A stretch of DNA of 64,000 nt from CAZGUX01 sp964529305 (GTDB taxonomy: Bacteria; Acidobacteriota; Terriglobia; Bryobacterales; Bryobacteraceae). Shown one piece after another: positions 34,204 through 42,729 of the stretch; the stretch's first letter is position 1; each line of letters starts with the position of its first letter. The DNA is taken from the NCBI GenBank assembly GCA_964529305.1, contig CAZGUX010000277.1:1-64000 (forward strand), read 5' to 3'. The notes under the pieces are model-generated. The model worked only from the letters and a program-made list of their open reading frames with translations, searched no databases and was not told where the DNA came from. A program made the translations under genes and the position numbers.

Positions 34204-35598
34204 ATGAAACTCTGGGGCGGCCGATTTGAAACCGGACCCTCCGAGGTCTTCGAGCGCTTTTCCGGCTCTCTTCACTTTGATGGGCGTCTGCTGGACGTCG
34301 ATGTCCGGGGCTCGCAGGCGTTCGCTCGCGCCCTGGAACGCGTCGGCATTCTGACGTCGGAAGAACGCGCGGCCATCGTCTCCACCCTGGAATCGATCCG
34401 GATGGACGCGGCGGCCGATCCGAAGTTCCTGGCCGGCGCCGGGGACGAAGACGTCCATACCGTGGTGATCCGCCTGCTGAAAGAGCGCGCGGGCGCCGTA
34501 GCCGATAAGATCCATACGGGCCGCAGCCGCAACGAGCAGGTCTCGCTCGACGTGCGACTGTGGCTGCGCGAAGAATGCGATCGGGTCCGCGAGCGGCTGG
34601 CCGCTTTCCTGGGATCGCTCCTCGACCTGGCCGGCCGGTATCCGGACGCCGTCATTCCCGGCTACACGCATCTCCGCCGGGCGCAGGCGGTGCTTTGGCC
34701 GCACTATCTGCTGGCGTTTTTCGAGATGTTCGCCCGTGACTGGGAGCGCTTCGGCGACGCCCGGCGGCGCATTAACGTCCTTCCGCTGGGTTCCGGCGCG
34801 CTGGCCGGCAGCGGCTTCCCCTTCGACCGCCAGGCGATCGCGCGCGACCTGGGTTTCGACGCGATCACCTCCAACAGCATGGATGTCTCGGCCGACCGCG
34901 ACTTCGCCCTCGATTTTCTGTACGCCGCGTCGGTCACGATGCTGCACCTGAGCCGTCTCGCCGAGGACTGGATCCTCTATTCGAGCGAGGAGTTCGGCTG
35001 GATGGAACTGGGCGACGGCGTGACGAGCGGTTCGAGCCTGATGCCGCAGAAGAAGAACCCCGATTCGCTGGAACTTATCCGCGGAAAATCCGGCCGGGTG
35101 ATCGGTGATCTGACCTCCCTGCTGGTGACGGTCAAGGGACTGCCCACGACGTACAATCGGGATCTGCAGGAAGGTTGGGAGCCCTTGTTCGACTCAGCCG
35201 ACCAGGTGAGCGGCTCGCTCGAGATGGCGCGCGTCGTGGCGGACTCGGTCGCGTTGCGCCCCAGCGTCCCGCTCGGCGCCGCCGAAGAGAGTTGGGTGGT
35301 GGCCACCGACCTGGCCGAAGCGCTGTCCCGCGCGGGGACTCCGTTTCATCGGGCGCACCAACTGGTGGGCGCGCTGGTGCTGGAGAGTCTGAAGCAGGGG
35401 AAGAAACCCGGGGACTGGACGGATCCGGAACTGGCCGCATTCGCACCCGAGTTCGCGGCGGGATCGTTTGTCCGGTTCATGCACCCGCAAGAGGGCATGA
35501 AGTCGCGCGAAATTCCCGGAGGTACGGGTCCGGAGCACGTGGCGAAGGCCCTGGACCGGGCGCGGGAGCGCCTGAAGCAGATGTCCGAGGGGCTCTAG
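34204..35598 (+). CDS. argH: Argininosuccinate lyase
   Basis: 464 residues from the ATG at 34204 (MKLWGGRF, the typical ArgH N-terminus); the longer open frame upstream runs through the repeat. Family marks: TGRSRNEQVSLDVRLW, PGYTHLRRAQAV and the fumarase/aspartase signature GSSLMPQKKNPD at 276-287 with its catalytic serine loop. It splits argininosuccinate into arginine and fumarate. argG, which supplies its substrate, is not in the window. It follows argF across the repeat element, so they may or may not share a transcript. Confidence 0.96.
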   Translation: MKLWGGRFETGPSEVFERFSGSLHFDGRLLDVDVRGSQAFARALERVGILTSEERAAIVSTLESIRMDAAADPKFLAGAGDEDVHTVVIRLLKERAGAVADKIHTGRSRNEQVSLDVRLWLREECDRVRERLAAFLGSLLDLAGRYPDAVIPGYTHLRRAQAVLWPHYLLAFFEMFARDWERFGDARRRINVLPLGSGALAGSGFPFDRQAIARDLGFDAITSNSMDVSADRDFALDFLYAASVTMLHLSRLAEDWILYSSEEFGWMELGDGVTSGSSLMPQKKNPDSLELIRGKSGRVIGDLTSLLVTVKGLPTTYNRDLQEGWEPLFDSADQVSGSLEMARVVADSVALRPSVPLGAAEESWVVATDLAEALSRAGTPFHRAHQLVGALVLESLKQGKKPGDWTDPELAAFAPEFAAGSFVRFMHPQEGMKSREIPGGTGPEHVAKALDRARERLKQMSEGL

Positions 35599-35727
35599 TG
35601 ATGAGACCTGTTCGGTTCTGCAGTGCCCTTGATCGGAACGATCGGAGCCGCCACCGTAAGGGAGCAGGGGCCGCTTCCTTGAAGAACCGCTCCTGGGCCT
35701 CGCGCACTCTGGCGCGAGCGAAGGGAC

Positions 35728-35796
35728 CCCCTCGCTTACGCTCGGGGCTGCGACAATCAAGGCTGGGCCGCCACCGCTCGCTCACGCTCGCGGCTC
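35728..35796 (+). repeat. Two tandem copies of a CTCGCTYACGCTCG repeat
   Basis: Copies at 35728-35750 (CCCCTCGCTTACGCTCGGGG) and 35775-35796 (CGCTCGCTCACGCTCGCGG) share the core CTCGCT-Y-ACGCTCG about 47 bp apart. They lie just upstream of argR and may be repeat debris or part of its leader. Confidence 0.55.
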
Positions 35797-35824
35797 AGTT
35801 GGGCCACGCGGCACGGATGGGCCT

Positions 35825-36259
35825 ATGAGCAAGAGCTACCGGCACGGCCAGATCGTCAAGCTCATCCGCTCCCAGCAGATCATGACGCAGGACGAACTGG
35901 CCAAAGCGCTCAAGAAGACCGGCATCGCCGCGACGCAGGTGACTCTCTCTCGCGACATTCGCGAACTGCGCCTCGTCAAGACGCACGAGGGATATCGCGA
36001 ACTCGATGCCAGCGAAGCCGGGCCCTCGTTCGAGACGCTGGCGACCGAGTTCCTCATCGACGTGCGCCTGGCGCAGAACCTGGTGGTGCTGAAGACGGCC
36101 CCCGGCCACGCCAATTCCGTCGCGGTCGCCCTCGATAACCAGGAGTGGCAGGAAGTGGTCGGGACGATCGCGGGAGACGACACCATCCTCGTCATCTCGC
36201 CCGACAATCGAACCGCGGAAGCCCTACAGAAGCGGTTTATCGAGCTTCTGAAAGTCTGA
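35825..36259 (+). CDS. argR: Arginine repressor ArgR
   Basis: 144 residues. The N-terminal winged helix (about 5-70) contains IMTQDELAKALKKTGIAATQVTLSRDIRELRLVK, matching ArgR's Q-x-T-x-S-R-D-I-x-E-L recognition segment. The C-terminal hexamerisation/arginine-binding domain (about 80-144) includes PGHANSVAVALD and VVGTIAGDDTILVI with the arginine-contacting GDD. Predicted to bind the double box before argF. Its 3' end overlaps the convergent TlpA-like gene by 23 bp. Confidence 0.95.
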   Translation: MSKSYRHGQIVKLIRSQQIMTQDELAKALKKTGIAATQVTLSRDIRELRLVKTHEGYRELDASEAGPSFETLATEFLIDVRLAQNLVVLKTAPGHANSVAVALDNQEWQEVVGTIAGDDTILVISPDNRTAEALQKRFIELLKV

Positions 36260-37187
36260 CGCCCGATTCCACCAGCGCCTTCACACGCGGCGCCAGTTCC
36301 TCGTAGGCCATTTTCCCGGGATGGTACAGGCGCACGATGCCCTGGCGGTCGATCAGGACAAGGGTCGGCGTGGTGCTGGCGCCGTAGTTCCTGAAGGTCT
36401 CCTCGTCCACCGGTACCGACATCCCGCGAATCTCCGAGTAGAACTTCTTCCGGGTCTCCTCGATGTAGGCCATCTCGGCTTCAGGCGAGACCCCCTCGCC
36501 GCGCGCGGCGTATCCGTAGCGCTGCGTCGCCCCGACGATCTTCAGACCTTTGCCTCCGAATTCGGACTCGAGCCTTGCCAGGACCGGCGCCTGATACTTG
36601 CAGTCGCCGCACCAGTGCGCCCATAGGAAGAGAATCACCGGCGAGCCCTTCAAGGCGCTTAGAGACTTCGGCGGAACCGGGCCAACGTGCCGCCCGGTGG
36701 CGATGGCCGGCGCGGCCTGACCGTCCAGGGTGAGCAGGTGGATGTTCTTCTGGATCCGGGTCCGGATCGACGTCTCGCGGTAGCGGGACAGTTCCTGCCG
36801 GAGGAACGCCACCCCCTCGCTGCGCTGGCCGCGTTCGCCAAGAACCTGCGCCTGCACCTCCATCGAGGCCCCGAACGCCAGCGGCAGGTCCTTCTCGTCA
36901 TCCATTCGGCGCGTCTTCAGCGCCGCCAGGCAGAGCTTTCGCGTTTCCGCCGCGTAGCGGTCGGCCGCGTCGAGTTGCCGGTTGGCCAGCGCACCCCGGC
37001 CGAGCCAGGACAGGGCCAGGATCATCTCGGGCGTCGTGCCGTTCGTTTTCCGGTACTGCTCGATGAGCTTTTCGCCGCCGGCGAAATCGCGCGAGGCGAT
37101 CGCCTGGCGAACGTCGGCAACCAGACCGGCGTACAGGGTAGCGCCGGCCAGTAATCCTACGAGAGCCGTGGCTCGAATGGCGGACAT
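36237..37187 (-). CDS. TlpA-like thioredoxin-fold protein, exported
   Basis: 316 residues from the ATG at 37187; four codons more are open. Signal or anchor at about 2-22 (ALVGLLAGATLYAGLV). A helical, TPR-like region (about 25-150) leads to a thioredoxin domain (about 165-316) with WCGDC near residue 192, plus TTPTLVLIDRQG carrying the cis-proline. The CxxC suggests a periplasmic thiol-disulfide reductase of the TlpA/ResA group, used in cytochrome or cell-envelope protein maturation. It shares 23 bp with the end of argR and is 13 bp beyond the SDR gene on the same strand. Confidence 0.85.
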   Translation of the reverse strand: MSAIRATALVGLLAGATLYAGLVADVRQAIASRDFAGGEKLIEQYRKTNGTTPEMILALSWLGRGALANRQLDAADRYAAETRKLCLAALKTRRMDDEKDLPLAFGASMEVQAQVLGERGQRSEGVAFLRQELSRYRETSIRTRIQKNIHLLTLDGQAAPAIATGRHVGPVPPKSLSALKGSPVILFLWAHWCGDCKYQAPVLARLESEFGGKGLKIVGATQRYGYAARGEGVSPEAEMAYIEETRKKFYSEIRGMSVPVDEETFRNYGASTTPTLVLIDRQGIVRLYHPGKMAYEELAPRVKALVESGVRLSEAR

Positions 37188-37200
37188 ATCGAACAGCATA

Positions 37201-37950
37201 TCAGGCGAGCAGCATGCCGCCGTCCACCGTGATCACCGTCCCGGTGATGTACGACCCGCCGCCGGAGGCAAGCAGGACGGCGGCCTCGGCCACCTCCTCC
37301 GGCTGGCCCAGGTGCCGGACCGGCTGCCGTTCAATCGAAAACTCCTGCCGCTCCGGATTCTTCCAGAAGTACTCGCTGAGCTGCGTCTGGATCAGGCCGG
37401 GGGCGATCGCATTCACCCGCACGCCGCTGGGGCCGAGTTCCAGCGCGTACGAACGGGTCATCATGATCAAGGCCGCTTTGGTCATGCTGTACAGCAGGCT
37501 CTCGAACTGCGGGCGGATTCCCGATACGGACGAGATGTTGATGATCGAGCCTGAACCACGCTGCCACATCAACGGCGCCACCCGTTGCGTGAGCCGGAAA
37601 ACGCTCTTCAGATTCACCTCCACCATCTTGTCGAATTGCGCGTCGGTGAAGCTCAGGCACGGGCCCTGCGCGATGTTGGTGGCGGCGTTGTTCACCAGGA
37701 CATCGATCCGTCCAAACCGCGCGGAGACCTCGCTCACCAGGCGGTCGATGTCCTCGGCTCGTCCCACATGACAGGCCAGGGGCACGGCCCGCTCGCCGAG
37801 TTCCGCCGCGACGGCGTCGAGCGACTCCTGCTTCCGGCTGGCCAGGATGACCGTCGCTCCCTCGCGGACAAACGCCGCGGCGATGGCCTTGCCGATGCCA
37901 CGGCTGGCGCCGGTCACGATCGCGACGCGGTCCTCGAGCCGCCCGCTCAC
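37201..37950 (-). CDS. SDR-family NAD(P)-dependent oxidoreductase
   Basis: 249 residues from a GTG at 37950. Rossmann motif TGASRGIG (13-20), NNAA, catalytic serine in INISSVSG and YSMTK (Tyr-x3-Lys) all match the classical FabG-like subfamily. It reduces or oxidises a carbonyl/alcohol; the substrate is not predictable. The GTG overlaps the stop of the upstream sugar isomerase-like gene by 4 bp (GTGA), so they are coupled and probably act in one sugar-derivative pathway. Confidence 0.9.
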   Translation of the reverse strand: MSGRLEDRVAIVTGASRGIGKAIAAAFVREGATVILASRKQESLDAVAAELGERAVPLACHVGRAEDIDRLVSEVSARFGRIDVLVNNAATNIAQGPCLSFTDAQFDKMVEVNLKSVFRLTQRVAPLMWQRGSGSIINISSVSGIRPQFESLLYSMTKAALIMMTRSYALELGPSGVRVNAIAPGLIQTQLSEYFWKNPERQEFSIERQPVRHLGQPEEVAEAAVLLASGGGSYITGTVITVDGGMLLA

Positions 37951-38980
37951 ACTCCCAGCACCTCGTGCGCGTATCGAATGCTGGCTTCCAGATCCTCGAG
38001 TTCGCGTTGCGCGGCTTGTTCCTTCGGCGCCGGAGGCGGGCCCGGATTCGGCTTCCCTTGTTCGGCCAACGCCAGGAACCGCAGAAACTCGCCGGCCCGG
38101 ACGTTGCGGTAGCCGTCCCAGAACTTAGGGTCGAACACGGCAAAGTAGCGTGGGCCGGTGACGATGATCTCGAGCGAAAACGGCCGGCCGGGCACAGTTC
38201 CTGAAAGCGGCGCGTGTAGCGTTCGATGCCGATGTTGCCTTCGCCCATCCGCGTCCAGCGCACGCCGATTTTGTCGCCTTCGCGCCACACGGCCGAATCG
38301 CGGACATGGCTGGTGAGCGCGTACGGGGCCAGCGTCTCCAGCGTGAGCAGCGGGTCCTCGAGCGTCCATACCGGGTTGCCGGAGTCGAGGCAGACTCCCA
38401 CGAAATCCTTGCCGGCGCCCTCCACCAGCATCTTGAGTTCGCGCGCCTGCATGTCGCCGGCGTGATTCTCGATGGCGATCTTGATGCCGGCGTCCGTCGC
38501 CCGCGTCCGCACATTGCGCAGCACCCTGACCGCGTTCTCGATGTGCCCTTCGATGTGCAGCGGCCCGGTGCGGTCCTGCATGCTGCCGAGGAAGGCCCGT
38601 ACGATCGGCGATCCGACGTGAATCGCCGACTGGATCATACGGGTCAACTGTTCCTCCGCCGTTCCCTGCGAGGCGTCGAACGATTTGGAACTGGGGCAGA
38701 TAGACCGCATACCCAACTCCACTTGCACGCCCAACCCTTCCGCGTGGGCCCTGACCTTTCGCAGATGCGCTACTTCCAGTCCGCCGATGAACCGGATCTC
38801 GGAGAAGTGTACGACTTTTGCTTTGTGATTCGCCGCGTAGTCCAGGTGTTGGAACGGCGTCCACCCCTGCGAGCGGATGCTGAACAGATCGATTCCGAAG
38901 CGGACCTGGGATTGCGCGGAAGACGGAGCGGCGGCCATGGCTGCGGTGGCGAGGAACGCTCTACGGTGCATTCCTCTCAT
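37947..38980 (-). pseudogene. Sugar phosphate isomerase/epimerase-like protein with a frameshift
   Basis: The N-terminal frame from 38980 (MRGMHRRAFLATAAMAAAP, an export signal) gives a xylose-isomerase-like TIM barrel with FSEIRFIGG, IAIENHAGDMQARELKML, VGVCLDSGNPVWTLED and ...RYTRRFQELCPAGR. Near 38177-38195 it leaves frame; the next frame continues as SLEIIVTGPRYFAVFDPKFW to an end at 37947. Adding one base in the GC-rich CGGCCGGCCG (38181-38190) restores one reading frame of about 345 residues. So the gene is either broken by a single deletion or affected by a sequencing error. The intact overlap with the SDR start suggests recent damage or an error. Confidence 0.8.
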
Positions 38981-39203
38981 TATGCGCCGGGGAGACGATG
39001 TCCTCGGCGTCGGCGGGACTGTTCTTCGCCGCCCGGTAGACCAGCGCTCCCAGGATGGCGAGCGGAGGAATCATCAGCACGAAGATCCCGAAGTTCAGTG
39101 CCTGCTGCTGATGGGCAGTCAATGCGGCTGAGGTCCGGAAGCACATCGAACACTGGCCGAAGGCGGCAGCCGGAAGAAGGATGATCGGAAGCAGGCGCCT
39201 CAC
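38961..39203 (-). CDS. Small exported membrane protein beside cytochrome oxidase subunit IV
   Basis: 80 residues from a GTG at 39203 that overlaps the TGA of the upstream subunit (GTGA). The sequence has a signal or first membrane helix (LLPIILLPAAAF), then QCSMCFRTSAALTAHQQQALNFG, then a second helix (IFVLMIPPLAILGALVYRA) and a charged tail. The CxxC in QCSMC could bind haem or a metal but lacks the CH of a haem c motif. Not a family I can name. Its 3' end overlaps the sugar isomerase start by 20 bp, so the block reads as one operon. Confidence 0.65.
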   Translation of the reverse strand: MRRLLPIILLPAAAFGQCSMCFRTSAALTAHQQQALNFGIFVLMIPPLAILGALVYRAAKNSPADAEDIVSPAHNERNAP

Positions 39204-39490
39204 CACGAACGCAACTCCAGCATGCGCGCGGCGTCCGGAAACAGGCCCAGCAGCGCCAGGATCATCGCGATCAACGCCGGGAACAGGGCAAACGTCAGGC
39301 TCAGCCGCTCGAATCTCAGGTGCATGAAGTAGGCGATGATCAGGACGGCCTTGACCAACGATAGTCCGAGCAGGGCCGCCAGCATGATTCCCGGCCGCAA
39401 CTGTTCGTACGCCAGCAGCACTTCCAGCGCGGTCAGGCCAATCAACGCGCCCCACACGGTGTTGTACGTTCGTGGCTCAACGCTCTGCAT
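39200..39490 (-). CDS. Cytochrome c oxidase subunit IV-like protein
   Basis: 96 residues from the ATG at 39490 (MQSVEPRTYNTVWGALIGL); the open frame goes 21 codons further but without family similarity. Three membrane segments (about 14-31, 35-54 and 64-84) with the motif YFMHLRFE, typical of the small subunit IV of caa3/ba-type haem-copper oxidases (COX4_pro). It stabilises the oxidase core. Subunits I-III are not nearby, so it is an orphan here. Confidence 0.8.
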   Translation of the reverse strand: MQSVEPRTYNTVWGALIGLTALEVLLAYEQLRPGIMLAALLGLSLVKAVLIIAYFMHLRFERLSLTFALFPALIAMILALLGLFPDAARMLELRSW

Positions 39491-39580
39491 GAATCCCCTC
39501 TTTGCCGAGATCCGGCCGCAAGAAAAAGGCCTGCACTCCGCACACGCCAGCATCCGGCATCGAGACTTCTATGATAATGG

Positions 39581-40207
39581 ATGGGAATGATGGGCCGCCT
39601 CCACCTTCGATGGGCGTTCTGCCTCTGGCTGTCTTCGACGCTGGGGGCCCAGGTCATCGAATTCGAGTCGAACGGCCTGCGTTACCAGACGCTGACGCGA
39701 TCCGGCCTCACCGTGATGTTCGCCCCGCTACCCGTGGTGGTGCAGCAATACGCCATCCTGCAGGTCGCGATTTCCAATGGAAGCCCGACCACCTGCTCGA
39801 TGCGGCCGGAGGACTTCTCCTACAAGCGCGCCGATGGACAGGTGGTTCGGGGAGTGAAAGCCTCCGAAGTGGTGGACACGCTCATCGAGAAAGGCAATCG
39901 CGGCGACGTCATCAAGCTGGTGTCGACTTATGAATCGGCGCTGTACGGCATTTCGCGCCTTCATTCGACCAGCGGGTACGAGCAGCGCCGGCAGGCCGCT
40001 TTGGCGGAAGTGTCCTCCACCCGTCTGAAGGCCGCCGCTGCCGCCTCGGCGATCGCGTTCATCCCGTCCCGGCTCCTGGCCGGCCAATCCACCGATGGCG
40101 CCGTATTCTTTGTCACGGCGGGAAAGCAACTCGGTCCGGGACGCCTGTCGGTCCGCACACCGGTCGGCGTTTTCGAATTCGAGCCCATTGCCGAGTTGCA
40201 GCAGTGA
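39581..40207 (+). CDS. Hypothetical exported protein
   Basis: 208 residues with a signal peptide (first 23 residues, ending LGA). The rest is beta-rich at first (VIEFESNGLRYQTLTRSGLTVMF), with helical segments and a hydrophobic stretch (AAAAASAIAFIPSRLLAG) in the middle. I do not recognise the family. Divergent from the cytochrome oxidase subunit IV gene with 90 bp between. Confidence 0.7.
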   Translation: MGMMGRLHLRWAFCLWLSSTLGAQVIEFESNGLRYQTLTRSGLTVMFAPLPVVVQQYAILQVAISNGSPTTCSMRPEDFSYKRADGQVVRGVKASEVVDTLIEKGNRGDVIKLVSTYESALYGISRLHSTSGYEQRRQAALAEVSSTRLKAAAAASAIAFIPSRLLAGQSTDGAVFFVTAGKQLGPGRLSVRTPVGVFEFEPIAELQQ

Positions 40208-40323
40208 CGCAAGCGGCCACTTGGCGCGCCGGTCCCCGGCGCGGGAGCGCTTGATTAACTAACCTCCGAACCGACCCCCGGGCGCCCCCATTTTTTCACG
40301 GCTTGCCGCGTATGCGGTCAGCC

Positions 40324-40683
40324 CTACTCTGCCGGGAAGAACAAGTCGTCTTCCGCCATGTTCGGAATGCCGATCACCAGCACCCGCATCCGGCCCTTGG
40401 CGCCATGGACGACCCCCGGCGGAATGTGCACGATGGAGCCCGTGCGCACCTCGTGCTCGACGCCGTCGAGCGAAACCGTGCCGCCGCCGTCGAGGACGTA
40501 GTACAACTCCGTCGCCACCCTGTGGAAGTGCAACTTGGCGCCATCAATGTCCACGGCGTGCGCCCACGCGGCCACATCGGTGTCAAAACGGCTGATCAGC
40601 AGATCGCGCCAGCCGCACGTCGATCGTTCGCGCGGGGCTTCCCCTTCGTGTCGAACCAGAACGGACTGAGACTGTACCTGCAT
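40324..40683 (-). CDS. Cupin-domain protein
   Basis: 119 residues from the ATG at 40683 (a GTG at 40689 is alternative). A single cupin barrel: HFHRVATELYYVLDGGGTVSLDG carries the first metal motif (HxH...E), and GSIVHIPPGVVHGAK the second (H). Single-domain cupins bind a metal and serve as isomerases, dioxygenases or sensors. No neighbouring gene points to a substrate. Confidence 0.85.
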   Translation of the reverse strand: MQVQSQSVLVRHEGEAPRERSTCGWRDLLISRFDTDVAAWAHAVDIDGAKLHFHRVATELYYVLDGGGTVSLDGVEHEVRTGSIVHIPPGVVHGAKGRMRVLVIGIPNMAEDDLFFPAE

Positions 40684-40741
40684 GGACACGAGTGTAGCGC
40701 GCCGATTGAAACCCGGAGAAACCTCCCGAGCTTTCGGCCGC

Positions 40742-41719
40742 CTATCTGCGCCATTCCTCGATCTTGCTCTTGATCTGCGCGGCCCCGTGCCAGTCCGGAT
40801 GATGTTGCAGGAACTCCTCCAAGCGCGCCGCCGCCTTCACTCGATCTCCTCGCCGCAGATGGATCTCGGCCAGAAACAACTGGGGATGCGAGAAGTGCCC
40901 GCCGTCCAGACGGCACGCCTCCACCAGGTGCTTTTCCGCCAGGTCGAGCTTATTCTGCAGGAAATACGTCTGCCCAAGCTGCGAGTGGGCCAGCGCGTCG
41001 CTGTCCGGCTTCAGCACGGCGTAGACGTTGTATTTCCACGCCTCGTCGATCTTGCCAAGATTGATCAGCACCCCACCCAGGTTGACCAGCGGTTCGTAGG
41101 CGTCCGGATCGGCCTCCAGCGCGCGGCGGAACTTCTCCTCGGCTTCCGGGTACCTTCGTGTCTGATAAGCGATCGTGCCGAGATTGTTCCAGGCCGCGGC
41201 GAAGCGTGGAGCGATCTCCACCGCCCGCTCGAGATCGGCGATCGCCCCTTCGATCTCGTTGCGCGCCAGTTTCTTTTGCGCGGCCTGGTATTCCTTCCAG
41301 GCTTTGGCCGGGATCGACAACTCGCGAGCCGATACGCGGCCGCTCCTCTCGATCGTGTGGCGGCTTTCGATGAGCCGGAGGGTCACCGCCACCCGGCCTT
41401 TCGAGCCGGCCGTCCCGGCCCCGACCTCGATGGTCATCCGGCCTTCACCCGCGCCCGGAGAAAACGCCGACAACGTGTACGCGCCAGCCGGGATCTTGCT
41501 GAAGCGAAAACGGCCCCGCTCATCCGCCAGCGTGGCGGTCGCAAAAGGGGACTGGACGTGATGCAGCGTCACCGCGGCCGGCGTCTCGGGGCTCAATCGG
41601 CCCGTCACTTCGTACCGCCGCTCGGTCTCGGCCGGCAGGCCGCGGGCGATCAGCGCGAGACCCAGCCCGATCGCGCGGCTACGCCTCCACAAAGCTCTCC
41701 GCGTGCGCCTCGAAATCAA
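40742..41719 (-). CDS. Exported protein with carboxypeptidase-regulatory-like domain and TPR repeats
   Basis: 325 residues. A signal sequence (about 1-30, IGLGLALIARGLPAE) precedes a small beta domain (about 33-110, YEVTGRLSPETPAAVTLHHV...GRFRFSKIPAGAYTLSAF) of the carboxypeptidase-regulatory type. TPR units follow from about 150 to 320 (ARNEIEGAIADLERAVEIAP, YQTRRYPEAEEKFRRALEADP, LQNKLDLAEKHLVEACRLD). Probably a periplasmic scaffold. Its start overlaps the end of the aminotransferase gene by 41 bp. Confidence 0.8.
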   Translation of the reverse strand: MISRRTRRALWRRSRAIGLGLALIARGLPAETERRYEVTGRLSPETPAAVTLHHVQSPFATATLADERGRFRFSKIPAGAYTLSAFSPGAGEGRMTIEVGAGTAGSKGRVAVTLRLIESRHTIERSGRVSARELSIPAKAWKEYQAAQKKLARNEIEGAIADLERAVEIAPRFAAAWNNLGTIAYQTRRYPEAEEKFRRALEADPDAYEPLVNLGGVLINLGKIDEAWKYNVYAVLKPDSDALAHSQLGQTYFLQNKLDLAEKHLVEACRLDGGHFSHPQLFLAEIHLRRGDRVKAAARLEEFLQHHPDWHGAAQIKSKIEEWRR

Positions 41720-42620
41720 AATCCAGGTACTCCTTCCAGCGGTCCATCAACCGCCTCGTCACCGGTCCGGGCTTGCCGTCGCCGACGGTCTGCCCGTTGA
41801 ATCGCGTCACCGGCATCAGGCAGATCGAGGTCGCCGAGTAGAACAACTCATCGGCCGTGGCCCCATCGTAGGGCGTCAGGTCGCACTCCTTCACCTCCAG
41901 GCCGGCCGAGCGGGCCAGTTCGAGGGTCGTCAGGCGGCTGATGCCGGCCAGAATGTTCCGGGTCGTGGGCGTCATCACCACGCCGTCGCGCACCATGAAG
42001 AAGTTCCATCCGGTGCCTTCGGCCAGGTTCCCTTCGTGATCGAGCATCAGCGGAATCGCCTCCGGATCCACCAGGCGGGCTTCGTTGTCGGCCAGCGAGA
42101 AATGCAGCCTCGAGCGGTACTTGATCTTCGGATCCATCGTCAGCGGATGCATGTGCCGCGTCAGCGGCGTCACCACGTGCCGGCCGGTGCGATAGTATTT
42201 GGCCGTCTTCCGCAGGAACGTAGACATCGGATAGAAATACATCACGAACGTCGAAGTCGTCGGCGGCAGCACCAGTCCCAGGCGGCCCCGGCTGACCAGG
42301 TGTCCGATGCCCGCTTCTTCCCGCTCCGCCAGCGTGAGCAGGTTCCGTTGCAGAAACTCGTCCGTCACGCGGTCGAGTTCATCCACCGTCATTGGGAAAT
42401 CCAGGCGGGCCGCTTTGATCGACCGCAGCATGCGGTTCCGATGATCCGGCCAACGGAACAGTTTTCTCTTGAAAGTACGGCAGACTTCCTGAATGGAGTC
42501 GCCGATCAACACGGCTGAATCGAAAACCGAGATCTTTGCCTCGCTCTCCGGAATCAGCTCCCCGTCTATATAAACCACCCGTTCAGAATTCACTTGAATC
42601 GAAATTCCCCTTTCTGACAT
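41679..42620 (-). CDS. Class IV aminotransferase (branched-chain/D-amino-acid type)
   Basis: 313 residues of the fold-type IV PLP family: VYIDGELIPESEAKISVFDSAVLIGDSIQE at the N-terminus, the PLP lysine in PKIKYRSRLHFSLADNEA, and NLAEGTGWNFFMVRDGVVMTPTTRNILAGISR near the phosphate site. The family holds branched-chain aminotransferase, D-alanine aminotransferase and ADC lyase; the sequence favours a transaminase but not which one. An AGGAAG sequence precedes the ATG at 42620. It is in a minus-strand pair with the TPR protein downstream. Confidence 0.87.
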   Translation of the reverse strand: MSERGISIQVNSERVVYIDGELIPESEAKISVFDSAVLIGDSIQEVCRTFKRKLFRWPDHRNRMLRSIKAARLDFPMTVDELDRVTDEFLQRNLLTLAEREEAGIGHLVSRGRLGLVLPPTTSTFVMYFYPMSTFLRKTAKYYRTGRHVVTPLTRHMHPLTMDPKIKYRSRLHFSLADNEARLVDPEAIPLMLDHEGNLAEGTGWNFFMVRDGVVMTPTTRNILAGISRLTTLELARSAGLEVKECDLTPYDGATADELFYSATSICLMPVTRFNGQTVGDGKPGPVTRRLMDRWKEYLDFDFEAHAESFVEA

Positions 42621-42675
42621 CTTCCTACGGCGGCCGCGTAAGCGCTAATGTGATGTGCATGACGCGCCCCGTGGC

Positions 42676-42724
42676 GCGCGCTTCAGCGCGCAAAGGGACT
42701 TTAGTCCCTCTTCCTCGCAGAGGG
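42676..42724 (+). promoter_or_regulatory. Nested hairpins over the ribosome-binding region of the 42730 gene
   Basis: GCGCGC-TTCA-GCGCGC (42676-42691), then AGGGAC-TTTA-GTCCCT (42694-42709), then CCCTCT (42706-42711) that can pair with AGAGGG (42719-42724). The second and third helices share bases, so they exclude each other; AGAGGG is the likely Shine-Dalgarno of the GTG at 42730. Could be a switch or merely repeat-derived symmetry. Confidence 0.4.
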
Positions 42725-42729
42725 GTACG

